A stretch of DNA of 64,000 nucleotides from contig OY747702.1 in the NCBI GenBank assembly GCA_963556495.2, forward strand, positions 7,009,001-7,073,000. Direction: 5' to 3'. Positions 33,868-43,857 of this stretch are shown piece after piece. Position 1 is the stretch's first letter; each line of letters opens with the position of its first letter. The notes under the pieces were generated by a model, which saw only the letters and a list, made by a program, of their open reading frames with translations, was not told where the DNA came from and did no database searches. The DNA is from Valencia hispanica (lineage: Eukaryota > Chordata > Actinopteri > Cyprinodontiformes > Valenciidae). The position numbers were made by a program, and so were the translations under genes.

Positions 33868-35600
33868 CAGCCTGCACATTTGCCAGTGTAGTAGAAACAG
33901 AGTAGTAACAGAAATGAAATAAAATAGGTTACACCATCATCCTCCTAAACTTAAGACTAATCTTATTTTTAGGTAATAGACAGGTATTAGGCTAGTTATA
34001 AATTTGACTACTGTGTCATAGTATCATTACACAAATGAGAAGTACACAGATGGTGCACTGCAGATTTGTAGGTTTATTCTCTGTAACACTGAACAAGGAA
34101 ACTTTAAACACAGAAATTATCACTGTAAATAATCTAGACTTTTAAAGTTTATTGGATACTGATCATAATAAGTGAAGCACAAATTATTTTAAAAGCATTG
34201 CCTGTATGTTTGGTTTATACTTAAAGCGTACCTAAAGGTTCCTGCTCTGATTCCTCACTTTTGCTGTGCACCACTGCTGTGACCGTAGGAGTGGCAGGAC
34301 GCGATACACCTTGGAAGCATCTATTATTATTTCAAAGTGTCGGCTTACTTGACTGCAGTCCACAAATGCATAGAAATAGAGATCAGTCAGAGCAAAGTGT
34401 GTAACGACATTTCCAAGGTAAAAAACAAACAAACAATAATTCACTTACATATTCACTTACTTACATTTCATTTAGTCCACAAACTACTGCCATCCCTCAT
34501 CTTCGGTATCCACATTTATTTACGCCTTTGACTTTAGTCACATTTTATATCATGAGGTTTTGTGAGATTTCACATCTGAGTGGGAATGTTTGCTAGTAAA
34601 ATCGGTTTGTGTGTGGTGTCTCATCATTGCCGTGTGGCTGCACACCCCACACTGTTGGACCAACACAGGAATACCCGTGACTCTTTGTTGCTGTGTGTGC
34701 AGTCTTAAACTCTTGCGACAATTTTGATATTCTGCCATGTGAAACAGGCACTAAAAATGTGAGGGATTTAACGCAAGAAACATGGATTAATATTTATTCA
34801 AAAACCAGATCTATTTTTTTGTTTTAATAATAATATTAATAAAACGTTAAACAATTTCATAACATTTTTAATTTAAAAAAAACTATTGAAATTAAGTGGG
34901 ACAACCAACCCCAACATGGGGCAGGTTGTCACAGTGTGTCAGTGTCTTTGTCAGGTAAATAACCTTTCATAAAAAAATTATGAATTCAATTCAAGCCAAG
35001 ATCCTAGGCTTTCATTTAATCTACAAAATGAAATATGTTTGGATGATGAACAATATACACTTGAGCAAAAAGTGAGAGACAGTCCTGCTCTCCTCTGCAA
35101 CTTTTGTTTTATTAAGTTAGTTTTAGCCCATCAGCTAACCTCTTCATTAAGCTAGTTGTGCTGAATGGTTGTAAGTCTGTTGTCACCAGTAGTGTTTAAT
35201 GTCTCACCTGTTCCCTTACTGACAAACATGTGAGTTAATTTAAAGCACTTTGCTGCGTCTGTGGCCAATGTTTTTTTCTTTTTAATCATCTCCCTCTCTG
35301 TTCCACCTTTTCTTCTTGGTCTGTCGATCTCGCTCCATTTTCCCTCTAGAGCGAAAGGTTCGGGAGAAGGGGAGGAGATGGTTAGGCGTGTCTGCAGTGC
35401 TTGGACAGACATCCTCACAAGAAGAGAAAAGGGGTGTGTGTGTGCCCAACCTGCTGCGTCTGTGTGAGCGTCAAAGGCCCAGACAGACTGTTTATTTAAG
35501 AATCAAGCACCATCTGACTGTCAACCAAATCGCCCAAGCCAGTTCATCAGCCAGGCCACCAAGAAATGCCATGCTGCTCCCAATGGCCAGACTGCCCCTG
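33868..35600. other. Unassigned interval
   Basis: No confident feature. AT-rich throughout. The plus-strand stretch around 35316-35600 (CVPNLLRLCERQRPRQ) precedes the LINE at 35610 and may be its more degraded upstream part, but I could not align it. Confidence 0.4.
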
Positions 35601-35609
35601 CTTGCAGAT

Positions 35610-36575
35610 GTTTTAAGCAGTTATATTTTATTCTGCAAAGATAGTATGATCCCTACAAAGCAAATTGTAATCCATTCAAATAACAAAAAGTGGATAACAA
35701 AAGAATTGTAAATGTGCTTAATTCAAAAGAAAAATAAGTTTTTACAGGGGGACAAACCAAGGGTAAAGGAGTTGCAGACAGAATTTAAAAAGCAAGACAA
35801 GATTAGCCCAAACCACCTATAGTAGAAGAGTCAAAGTTAAGTTCTGGAAATGCAAGGGAAGCATGGCAGGAATGAAATAATATGATGGATAGAAACACCA
35901 AATCTGCAATTGTTTATTGCCTAGATCTGGCCTCCCTTGCAGAAGAATTGAATATATTATTTGCATGGTTTAACATCAACATAGGAAACAACTGGACCAG
36001 TCCTCTATTAGCCTCCTCAGACTCATACTTTCACATAAATAAACTTCTGGTCACTACTTTACTACGTTACATAAAACCGCACAAGGCCTTTGGCCCAGAT
36101 AAGCTCTGAGACAGGCTGCTTAATGAATAGCCTTTATTGTCATCGTACTCGAGCACCAAAAAATGTCGTTCCAGCGCAACCAATCCAAGAACAAGAACAT
36201 AGAACAACACACATTTACAATAAACAGGATTGGAAGACTGAAGTTGCAACCAGTTACAACACACCTTATGCAAATGAGAATGGTTACAATAGGTCGTGTA
36301 AGGGTGGAGTTAAGGACTGTTCTGATCAGCTAGGCGGAGCTCTTACTGAACTGTTTCAGAAACTCTTGGACTTCAGGTGCACCCAAACAAAGCCCAAACA
36401 GACTTGTACAAAAGAACTGAAGGACTTCAGACCGGTAGCACTAACCTCCATCTTATGTAAAGTGATGGAAAGAGTGATAGTTCACTACCTCACTGGCAAG
36501 ATCTCACGCAGGTTGGACCCCCTACATTTCACTTATAAATCCCATCGCAGCGTTGAGGACGCTAGTCTTACCCTG
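35610..36575 (+). pseudogene. CR1/Rex1-like LINE, part 1, host of the provirus
   Basis: The plus strand carries the endonuclease-RT linker (SSYILFCKDSMIPTKQ, NNKKWITKEL), then LAEELNILFAWFN (near 35950) and YIKPHKAFGPDKL (near 36080). After a small insertion come GGVKDCSDQLGGALTELFQK, KELKDFRPVALTSILCKVME and LDPLHFTYKSHRSVEDASLT up to 36575. The frame breaks several times. The same RT resumes at 50284 beyond the provirus with LLNEVPREL and then RILFMDFLSSFNTV. The element is a decayed LINE that predates the retrovirus. Confidence 0.82.
36109..36290 (-). mobile_element. Short LINE-tail insertion within the LINE
   Basis: The LINE frame is interrupted just after GPDKL by sequence including AATAGCCTTTATTGTCATCG and AATGTCGTTCC, which read on the minus strand resemble the AATAAAG-type tail of a fish non-LTR element. 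The RT frame resumes with RSCKGGVKDC. Boundaries are approximate. Confidence 0.55.
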
Positions 36576-36941
36576 TAATGTAAATAAAAACATTTAAACA
36601 AGCATTGAATGAATACACAGGCCAAAAGGTGAAGGGGTTGTGTGCTAAAATAATTAACTTAATGCAGAAAAGTGGGGAACGGTCACGATTAAATGGACAA
36701 AACCGTTAAGAACAGGATATGAGTTAGACAATGGGTCACGATTCTCTGAAAAAAAAACAGGAAACATCTGGTTGTTTGATCGTTTCATTAATATATATTG
36801 TGTGAATGTGTAATACTTTTTGATACTCTGCCACAGGATAAACAAACTGGGAGAGAGGAGTTAGCAGACAGCAGGCTGGTCAGGGAGTAGTAGCATAGCA
36901 GCGCGAGGCGCAGGCTTTCACTTAAAAATCTCCTCTCATCA
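36576..36941 (+). repeat. ERV A 5' LTR, shortened
   Basis: Begins TAATGTAAATAAAAAC and ends CTCCTCTCATCA. It matches the 3' LTR at both ends but is 366 bp against 647. It lacks a block corresponding to about 49872-50134 and a block of about 33 bp near 49726-49760. The first missing block contains the TATTAAAAGG and AATAAAAGG candidates seen in the 3' LTR, so this LTR has probably lost its core promoter and polyadenylation signal. Confidence 0.92.
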
Positions 36942-36943
36942 AT

Positions 36944-36961
36944 TTGGTGTTTTCCGCCCGT
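36944..36961 (+). other. ERV A primer-binding site candidate
   Basis: TTGGTGTTTTCCGCCCG follows the 5' LTR by two to three bases. The initial TGG is complementary to a tRNA CCA end. I could not match the remainder to a known tRNA primer, so the primer identity is open. The leader 36962-37715 has no convincing coding signal. Confidence 0.6.
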
Positions 36962-37715
36962 TTTCGGTGGCAGAAAGTGAGTATTTAAAAGACACCTGAC
37001 GGTTGGCAGTGGGACAGGAGCAGCTGGCCAGCGAAATAAATACGGTAAGCAGTACCCTTTATATAAAACTGCTATATTGAACATTTCCAAAACATTCCTG
37101 TCTCATATCTAGCCTGAAGTGCCAAAATTGAAAAGTATTAATAGGAAAATAGAGAATTTAAGACTAACCTTTGGTTTCTTCTGGAGGTGATCACTCCAAC
37201 GTTAAGTCCGACGGGACTTAACGTACAACGGTTGGACCGCAGATCGGGACACAGATCAGACCCGAGAATTGGGGACTCTCAAACCTGATCTTGTGACAGA
37301 AAATGTCGCACCGGAGTCTGGGACTCTAGGTTAGTGAAGCAAAAGGGTTAGGGAAAGTGTAGAATTTAGTAAATATTAACATTATATGATTAAATAAGGG
37401 AGAAAAATACAGGACTGAAGTGTTTGAATGTTGTGAGAAATAAATGTGAGAACAGCGTTTGGGAGACATTGCAGCCGTTTCAAGCACTAGGTTTGGACCA
37501 GCACTCCCAATATTAAAGGTCTCCATAGTAGAGGTTGAAGACGGGGAATCTAAAATCCATCCAGACCTGTGATTAGAACACCCAGTAGGATCCCACTTGA
37601 ATAAATAGTATTCAAGTAGAAGCTTGGATTCTAGGGGCTGGATGAACGCCATTAGGCATTTTCCCTAGAAACAACCTGTTTTTTTGATGAAAGGTGAACG
37701 TGATATATTGTTATA

Positions 37716-38390
37716 ATGTCAGAAGAAAAAAGTAAGTCCAGGTGTGCAGGACCTGGCAAAAGGTGGTTGACCCTTAGATGAACAATTACAGAAATACCTC
37801 CAGGTTATAGTTAACATGGCAGGATCTAAGAGTGAGGGAGAAAAAGCTAAAAAAAGAGAAGCAGAATAATTAAAAAAGATGTGGGAAAAGTATGGGTATG
37901 TAAAAAGTGATAGATGTTTAAGTCAGATGTGTTTTCAAGAGGAAAAGCATTTTAAAGAAGAGGCAGAAAAAGCAAGTAGATTGATCTGGAGAAAGGGTAA
38001 GTTAACTACAAAAGCAGCTAAGTGGTATTTCCGTGGGGTTTGTGGGCAAGGCATCGATCATCTTTGCAAAGAGGACATGCTGTCTTCAATACCTCCTCCA
38101 CCATCATATCAAGGTATTTATCCAGTAATAAAACAAGAACACAGTGATGGAGAGGCACTAGAGGTAGAGTGGGAATTTACACCCTCAAACATGGTTCAAA
38201 AAGGCTCTGGTAGGAACACCACACCCATGCCTCAGCCAGCAAAGGACCATGAGGTTCCCTTTGGGAATCGAGAGCAGAGAGAAAAAGAGGGACAGCGACC
38301 AATTTCAGGAGAAACAGCACCGTCATGTGACAGAGCACCAAACAAAGATGATGAGGGAGAAAAGGAGAGGAAGAGCTTAACTGGAACATT
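37716..38390 (+). pseudogene. ERV A gag, 5' portion
   Basis: The candidate start is the ATG at 37716 (MSEEKSKSR). That frame closes within 26 codons, and the Gag-like sequence continues in other frames: KSEGEKAKKREAE, one stop, then an open run from 37879 with MWEKYGYVKSDRC, LTTKAAKWYFRGVCG, a Pro-rich SSIPPPPSYQGIYP (late-domain-like PPPPSY) and an acidic/Lys-rich tail up to the L2 insertion. This corresponds to matrix and the following linker. It is interrupted by at least one frameshift, one stop and the L2. Confidence 0.8.
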
Positions 38391-40540
38391 AATTCAATTC
38401 GATTCAGTTTATTTATATAGCGCCAATTCACAACAGATGTCATCTCAAGGCACTTAACAAGAAGTTATTTCAATACATTTATACAAACATTCCATTCAGT
38501 TAAAAATTTTCCTATTTAAGGAATCCCAGCAGATTGCATCAGTCATTGGCGTGAGGTTGGGCACACTTTCCAACCACAGCAATCCTTCAGTAATCCCTCA
38601 TACTGAGCAAGCATGTAGCGACAATGGAAAGGAAAAACTCCCCTTTAACAGGAAGAAACCTCCAATAGAACCAGGCTCAGTAAGAGCGGCCATCTGACAC
38701 GACCGTCTGGGGGTTTGAGAAGACAGAGCAGAGACACAGAAGGAACAGAAGATCTGATATAAGAGTACTTTCTATGTTACAAAGTAAGTAAGAAAGTAAA
38801 AAGTTAATAACAGGACACAGTGGATGTTCAGCCACTGGGAGCACCATCCCAGTCGATGCCCCCCGTCCAACAGGGCATTCCAGCCAAGCAGGATAACAGA
38901 CCAGGTATATCTTCTATGGAGAAAAAAACACTGAGAGAACACAAAGTTAACAGTTGAAATAGCAGAATGTACTGTAATACAACTGGAGAGTAGTAGTAGA
39001 AAAGGAAGTAGCAGAGTGAAGAAAATTGGTAAGTCTGTCCTCCAGCAGTCTAAGCCTATAGCAGCATAACTACAGAGATAGCTCAGGATGACCTAAGCCA
39101 CTCTAACTATAAGCTTTATCAAAAGGAAAGTTTTAAGCCTGGCCTTAAAAGTAAACAGAGTGTCTGCCTCACGGACTAAAACTGGGAGCTGGTTCCACAG
39201 GAGAGGAGCCTGATAACTAAAAGATCTGTCTCCCATTCTACTTATTGAAATCCTAGGAACTACAAGTAAACCTGCAGTCTGAGAGCGAAGTGCTCTGTTG
39301 GGAACATATGAAACAATTAGATCTCTGATGTATGATGGAGCTTGATTAAGGGCTTTGTATGTAAGAAGAAGGATCTTAAATTCTATTCTGGATTGAACGA
39401 AGGGAAGCTAAAACAGGAGAAATGTGATCTCTCTTTTTAATATTCATCAGAACTCTTGATGCCGCATTTTGGATCAACTGAAGGCTTTTAATGGCATTTT
39501 ATGGACTACCTGATAGTAAAGCATTACAGTAGTCCAGCCTTGAGGTAACAAATGCATGGACTAGTTTCTCAGCATCACTCCTGGACAGGATGTTTCTAAT
39601 TTTAGCAATATTCCGGAGGTGAAAGAAGGAAATCCTTGAAACCTGTTTAATATGGGATTTAAATGTCAAGTCTTGGTCAAAAATAACGCCGAGGTTCTTT
39701 ACGTTATTACTGGGGGCCAATTTAATGCCATCCAGATGAAGTGATTGACTAATCAGTTTCTGTTTAAGAACTTCTGATCCAATGACAGCAACTTCTGTTT
39801 TGTCAGAATTTAAAAGCAAAAAGTTTAGGGTCATCCATGTTTTTATGTCTTCCAGACATGCCTGTAATCTACCTAACTGACTGGGTTCATAAGGATTTAT
39901 GGATAAATAGAGTTGTGTATCATCGGCATAGCTGTGGAAATTTGTCCCATGCTGTCTAATGATTCTACCAATTGGAAGCATATATAAGGTGAAAAGAATT
40001 GGTCCAAGCACAGAACCCTGTGGAACTCCACAAATAACCCTTGAGAGTGAAGAATATTGATCGTTTAGATGAACAAACTGGAATCTGTCAGACAAATATG
40101 ATTTAATCCAGCCTAGTGCTGTTCCTTAGATCCCTGCAACATGTTCAAGCCTTTCTAAGAGAATATTATGATCGACTGTGTCAAAAGCAGCACTGAGATC
40201 TAACAAAACCAGAACAGACACAAGTCCATTATCTGAGGCCATGAGAATATCCTTTCGTAACTTTCACCAGTGCTGTTTCAGTGCTATGATGAGCTCTAAA
40301 ACTCGACTGAAACTCTTCAAACAGCTCGTTACTGTTTAGATGCTCACAGACTTGATTAGCAACAATTTTCTCAAGGATTTTGGATAAGAAAGGAAGGTTA
40401 GATATAGGTCTGTAATTCATTAAGTCATCTTGATCAAGGGTAGGTTTCTTGAGTAAATGTTTAATTACAGCTATTTTAAATTCTTGTGGTACGTATCCGT
40501 TTACTAAGCATAGATTAATGATATCCATTAAATCTAGCCC
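38391..40540 (-). mobile_element. L2 family A LINE inserted in ERV A gag
   Basis: Minus-strand LINE of the same family as 10227-12299. The tail AATTCAATTCGATTCAGTTT is at 38391, the 3' UTR runs to about 39110, and the RT follows. It includes LMDIINLCLVNGYVPQEF and [19 protein letters not shown] (40229-40528), [23 protein letters not shown] and LDYCNALLSG (39499-40095), and VVPRISK/LKTFLF-type C-terminal remains (39110-39480). Stops near 39498 and a shift near 40100-40230 break it. Possible short duplications ACATTAA (38386-38392) and ACGTTAA (40544-40550) agree at 6 of 7 bases. Confidence 0.92.
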
Positions 40541-40546
40541 TTCACG

Positions 40547-41803
40547 TTAAAGGAGGGGAATTGCGCTACACAAAAGAAGAATTAGATGAATGGAGACAAA
40601 TAGTACAACACCATGATGAGGGAACTCCTAAGGAGGAGGGTGGGGGAGATGATGCAGATGATCCAGATAACTTAAAACCGCCTCCCCGAGGAGGCTTGAA
40701 GGGGGCTACAATGGTACCATTAATTAGTACTTTTGAAGGTGAAAGAATATACAACCTCTTAAATTAGCAGATGTGCATGGAATAGCCCAGTCCCTCCCAT
40801 CCTTATCTGAAGGAGCCGATTTGTGGCTGAGGAAGTTTGATCAGGTGACTCAGGGACAGACTTTAGCTCTAGGCAACTTCAGAGCTGTGGCATCACAATG
40901 CATGACACTCACAGATATGCGAGATTTAGAAGCGGAAGCAGATATAACTTGTAGGGCGGATGGTGAACTGTTTATCCAATATTCCTATGATATTTATACA
41001 TGGATGCGTAGTCGATAGCCAGGAACACATGCTTCCAAAGTCCCCAAGTTTGTGTGGAAACCTGAGGTGTCTCCTACAGATTATATTTCTCAGTGTAAAG
41101 ACAAGTGGGTAGCGTTGACAGGGGAGTAACCAGGGAGAGCGGATACAAACAGAGGTTGTTTCAGAGAAGTAGTTTTGGGAAGGGTTCCAGAATCAGTTCA
41201 AACAAAAATGAAGGAAAATCCATATCTGCCTGGATCGGACCAGGGTAGATGGGAAGTGCACCTCACCCACTTCTTGCAAAAAGAACAAGATGATGACTAT
41301 GACAAAAAGAAGGAGAAGGGTGATTTGGAAACAGCACTTTAAAAAAATGCAGCTGCAGGCACCCCAAGTTAAAATATCAGATTTTAAAGGCAATAAAAAG
41401 GGGAAGCAACTGGGAGTAGCTACACCTACCCCTCCTCCCCCTTCTGAACCCATATTACAAACAGTGCAGTATTTGACATCACCAGCGCATGTATCCCCAG
41501 GTGGCCCCAATGGCCCCACCTCCAGTGTATAATCACCAACATTACAGGGGAGGTTACAGGCGGGCTCGTGGCGGGAGGGGCAGGGGACAGAGGGGAAAAT
41601 TTCCAGGTAGAAGGTCAGACGCATGTTTCATTTGTGGACAAAATGGCCACTGGGCAAGAGATTGTGGGGGGAACCAAGTACCCACCCACACAGGGACCCC
41701 CACCGTCTCCAGGGGCCACAGCCTTAAGCGCCACAACCTCATCTGGCCCCGCCCCAGTGGCAGGGACAACCATCTTATTGACAATGCCTACAGAAAAGCC
41801 TGA
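40547..41803 (+). pseudogene. ERV A gag, capsid and nucleocapsid portion
   Basis: Gag resumes after the L2: YTKEELDEWRQIVQHH, an acidic DDADDPDN patch and PPPRGGLKGATMVPLIS, with stops near 40767 and 41018. SPTDYISQCKDKWVALTGE (near 41090) is the major-homology-like region, and RVPESVQTKMKENPYLPG (near 41180) the capsid C-terminus. The nucleocapsid (41489-41803) has an Arg/Gly-rich stretch (RARGGRGRGQRG) and one CCHC zinc knuckle, CFICGQNGHWARDC. Several stops and frame changes disable it. Confidence 0.85.
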
Positions 41804-41888
41804 GTGAGAGTGGTACGGGAGACCCTCTACTCACCATGAACATTGCTGGACATTCATTACCATATCTTATCGACACAGGTGCCACCTA

Positions 41889-43486
41889 CAGGTCCTTCTC
41901 AAAAAATTAGCATATTATGATAAAGTTCATTATTTTCTATAATGTAATGATAAAAAATTTAACTTTCATATATTTTAGATTCATTGCACACCAACTGAAA
42001 TATTTCCGGTCTTTTATTGTTTTAAAACTGATGATTTTGGCATACAGCTCATGAAAACCCAAAATTCCTATCTCAAAAAATTAGCATATTTCATCCGACC
42101 AATAAAAGAAAAGTGTTTTTAATACAAAAAAAGTCAACCTTCTAATAATTATGTTCAGTTTTGGTCGGGTATCCTTTTGCAGAAATTACTGCTTCAATGG
42201 GGCGTGGCATGGAGGCAATCAGCCTGTGGCACTGCTGAGGTGTTATGGAGGCCCAGGATGCTTCGATAGCGGCCTTAAGCTCATCCAGAGTGTTGGGTCT
42301 TGTGTCTCTCAACTTCCTCTTCACAATATCCCACAGATTCTCTATGGGGTTCAGGTCAGGAGAGTTGGCAGGCCAATTGAGCACAGTAATACCATGGTCA
42401 GTAAACCATTTACCAGTGGTTTTGGCACTGTGAGCAGGTGCCAGGTCCTGCAGAAAATGAAATCTTCACCTACATAAAGCTTTTCAGCAGATGGAAGCAT
42501 GAAGTGCTCCAAAATCTCCTGATAGCTAGCTGCATTGACCCTGCCCTTGATAAAACACAGTGGACCAACACCAGCAGCTGACATGGCACCCCAGACCATC
42601 ACTGACTGTGGGTACTTGACACTGGACTTCAGGCATTTTGGCATTTCCTTCTCCCCAGTCTTCCTCCAGACTCTGGCACCTTGATTTCCGAATGACATGC
42701 AAAATTTGCTTTCATCCGAAAAAAGTACTTTGGACCACTGAGCAACAGTCCAGTGCTGCTTCTCTGTAGCCCAGGTCAGGCGCTTCTGCCGCTGTATTTG
42801 GTTCAAAAGTGGCTTGACCTGGGGAATGCGGCACCTGTAGCCCATTTCCTGCACACGCCTGTGCACGGTGGCTCTGGATGTTTCTACTCCAGACTCAGTC
42901 CACTGCTTCCGCAGGTCCCCCAAGGTCTGGAATCGGTCCTTCTCCACAATCTTCCTCAGGGTCCGGTCACCTCTTCTCTTTGTGCAGCGTTTTCTGCCAC
43001 ACTTTTTCCTTCCCACAGACTTCCCACTGAGGTGCCTTGATACAGCACTCTGGGAACAGCCTATTCGTTCAGAAATTTCTTTCTCTGTCTTACCCTCTTG
43101 CTTGAGGGTGTCAATGATGGCCTTCTGGGCAGCAGTCAGGTCGGCAGTCTTACCCATGATTGCGGTTTTAAGTAATGAACCAGGCTGGGAGTTTTTAAAA
43201 GCCTCAGGAATCTTTTGCAGGTGTTTAGAGTTAGTTAGTTGATTCAGATGATTAGCTTAATAGCTCGTTTAGAGAACCTTTTCATAATATGCTAATTTTT
43301 TGAGATAGGAATTTTGGGTTTTCATGAGCTGTATGCCAAAATCATCAGTTTTAAAACAATAAAAGACCTGAAATATTTCAGTTGGTGTGCAATGAATCTA
43401 AAATATATGAAAGTTAAATTTTTATCATTACATTTTGGAAAATAATGAACTTTATCACAATATGCTAATTATTTGAGAAGAACCTG
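41889..43486 (-). mobile_element. Tc1-like transposon with IR/DR ends, inserted in protease
   Basis: A 1598-bp element flanked by TA (41887-41888 and 43487-43488). The terminal inverted repeats are about 200 bp (41889-42090 and 43283-43486). Each carries two copies of a direct repeat, TCTCAAAAAATTAGCATAT, one at the outer and one at the inner edge, which is the IR/DR architecture of Tc1-like elements such as Sleeping Beauty. Arms are nearly identical and the transposase has one obvious lesion, so insertion is recent relative to the provirus. Confidence 0.96.
42142..43157 (-). pseudogene. Tc1-like transposase, one frameshift from intact
   Basis: Start at 43157 (MGKTADLTAAQKAIIDTLKQ). The N-terminal paired-like helix-turn-helix has ISERIGCSQSAVSRHL, followed by the basic GRKKCGRKRCTKRR stretch and a second helix domain (ESGVETSRATVHRRVQ). 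The DDE domain shows LFSDESKF (first Asp), KYPQSVMVWGAMSAAG, then, after a one-base deletion near 42452, QDLAP-type sequence with the second Asp in the shifted frame and SPDLNPIENLWDIVKRKL (catalytic Glu) to the stop at 42142. The spacing is the Tc1 DD34E type. All three catalytic residues are encoded, but the frameshift removes the last two from the main frame. Confidence 0.95.
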
Positions 43487-43857
43487 TACTTCACTGTGGA
43501 CAAGCAACCTCCACATGCTGAACTTTCTGGAGAAAAGGTTTCTGTTGTTGGATTTTCTGGGGCTCAGATGTCTCTCCCTGTGACTAAACCCTTACCTGTG
43601 GAACTGGGAAATCAGCGGGTGGTACATCCCTTTGTGGAATCATCAGTTACACCTGCAAACTTGATGGGCAGGGATTTGCTCATTAAACCTGGAGCTACAA
43701 TCCTGTGTGGTCCTGACGGATTGATTGTTACCCTTCCCAGTGGACATTATTTTTTCTGTTTTGGATCTGATGGACAGTTCCTTCTTCAGGATGACACTAC
43801 ACAGGTGGCAGATATCTTTTGGGCCAAGTTGACCCCTCCCTATTGACCACAGTCTGG

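Larger units (their letters stand above)
41804..43846 (+). pseudogene. ERV A protease, split by a Tc1 transposon
   Basis: The aspartyl-protease active site LIDTGAT (about 41866-41888) is followed directly by the Tc1 element. The remainder (43487-43846) carries AELSGEKVSVVGFSGAQ (flap-like region), LMGRDLL (the GRD motif) and a Gly/Phe-rich tail. The split falls exactly at the TA target of the transposon. Without the insertion the two halves would be in register, so the protease was probably readable when hit. Confidence 0.9.
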
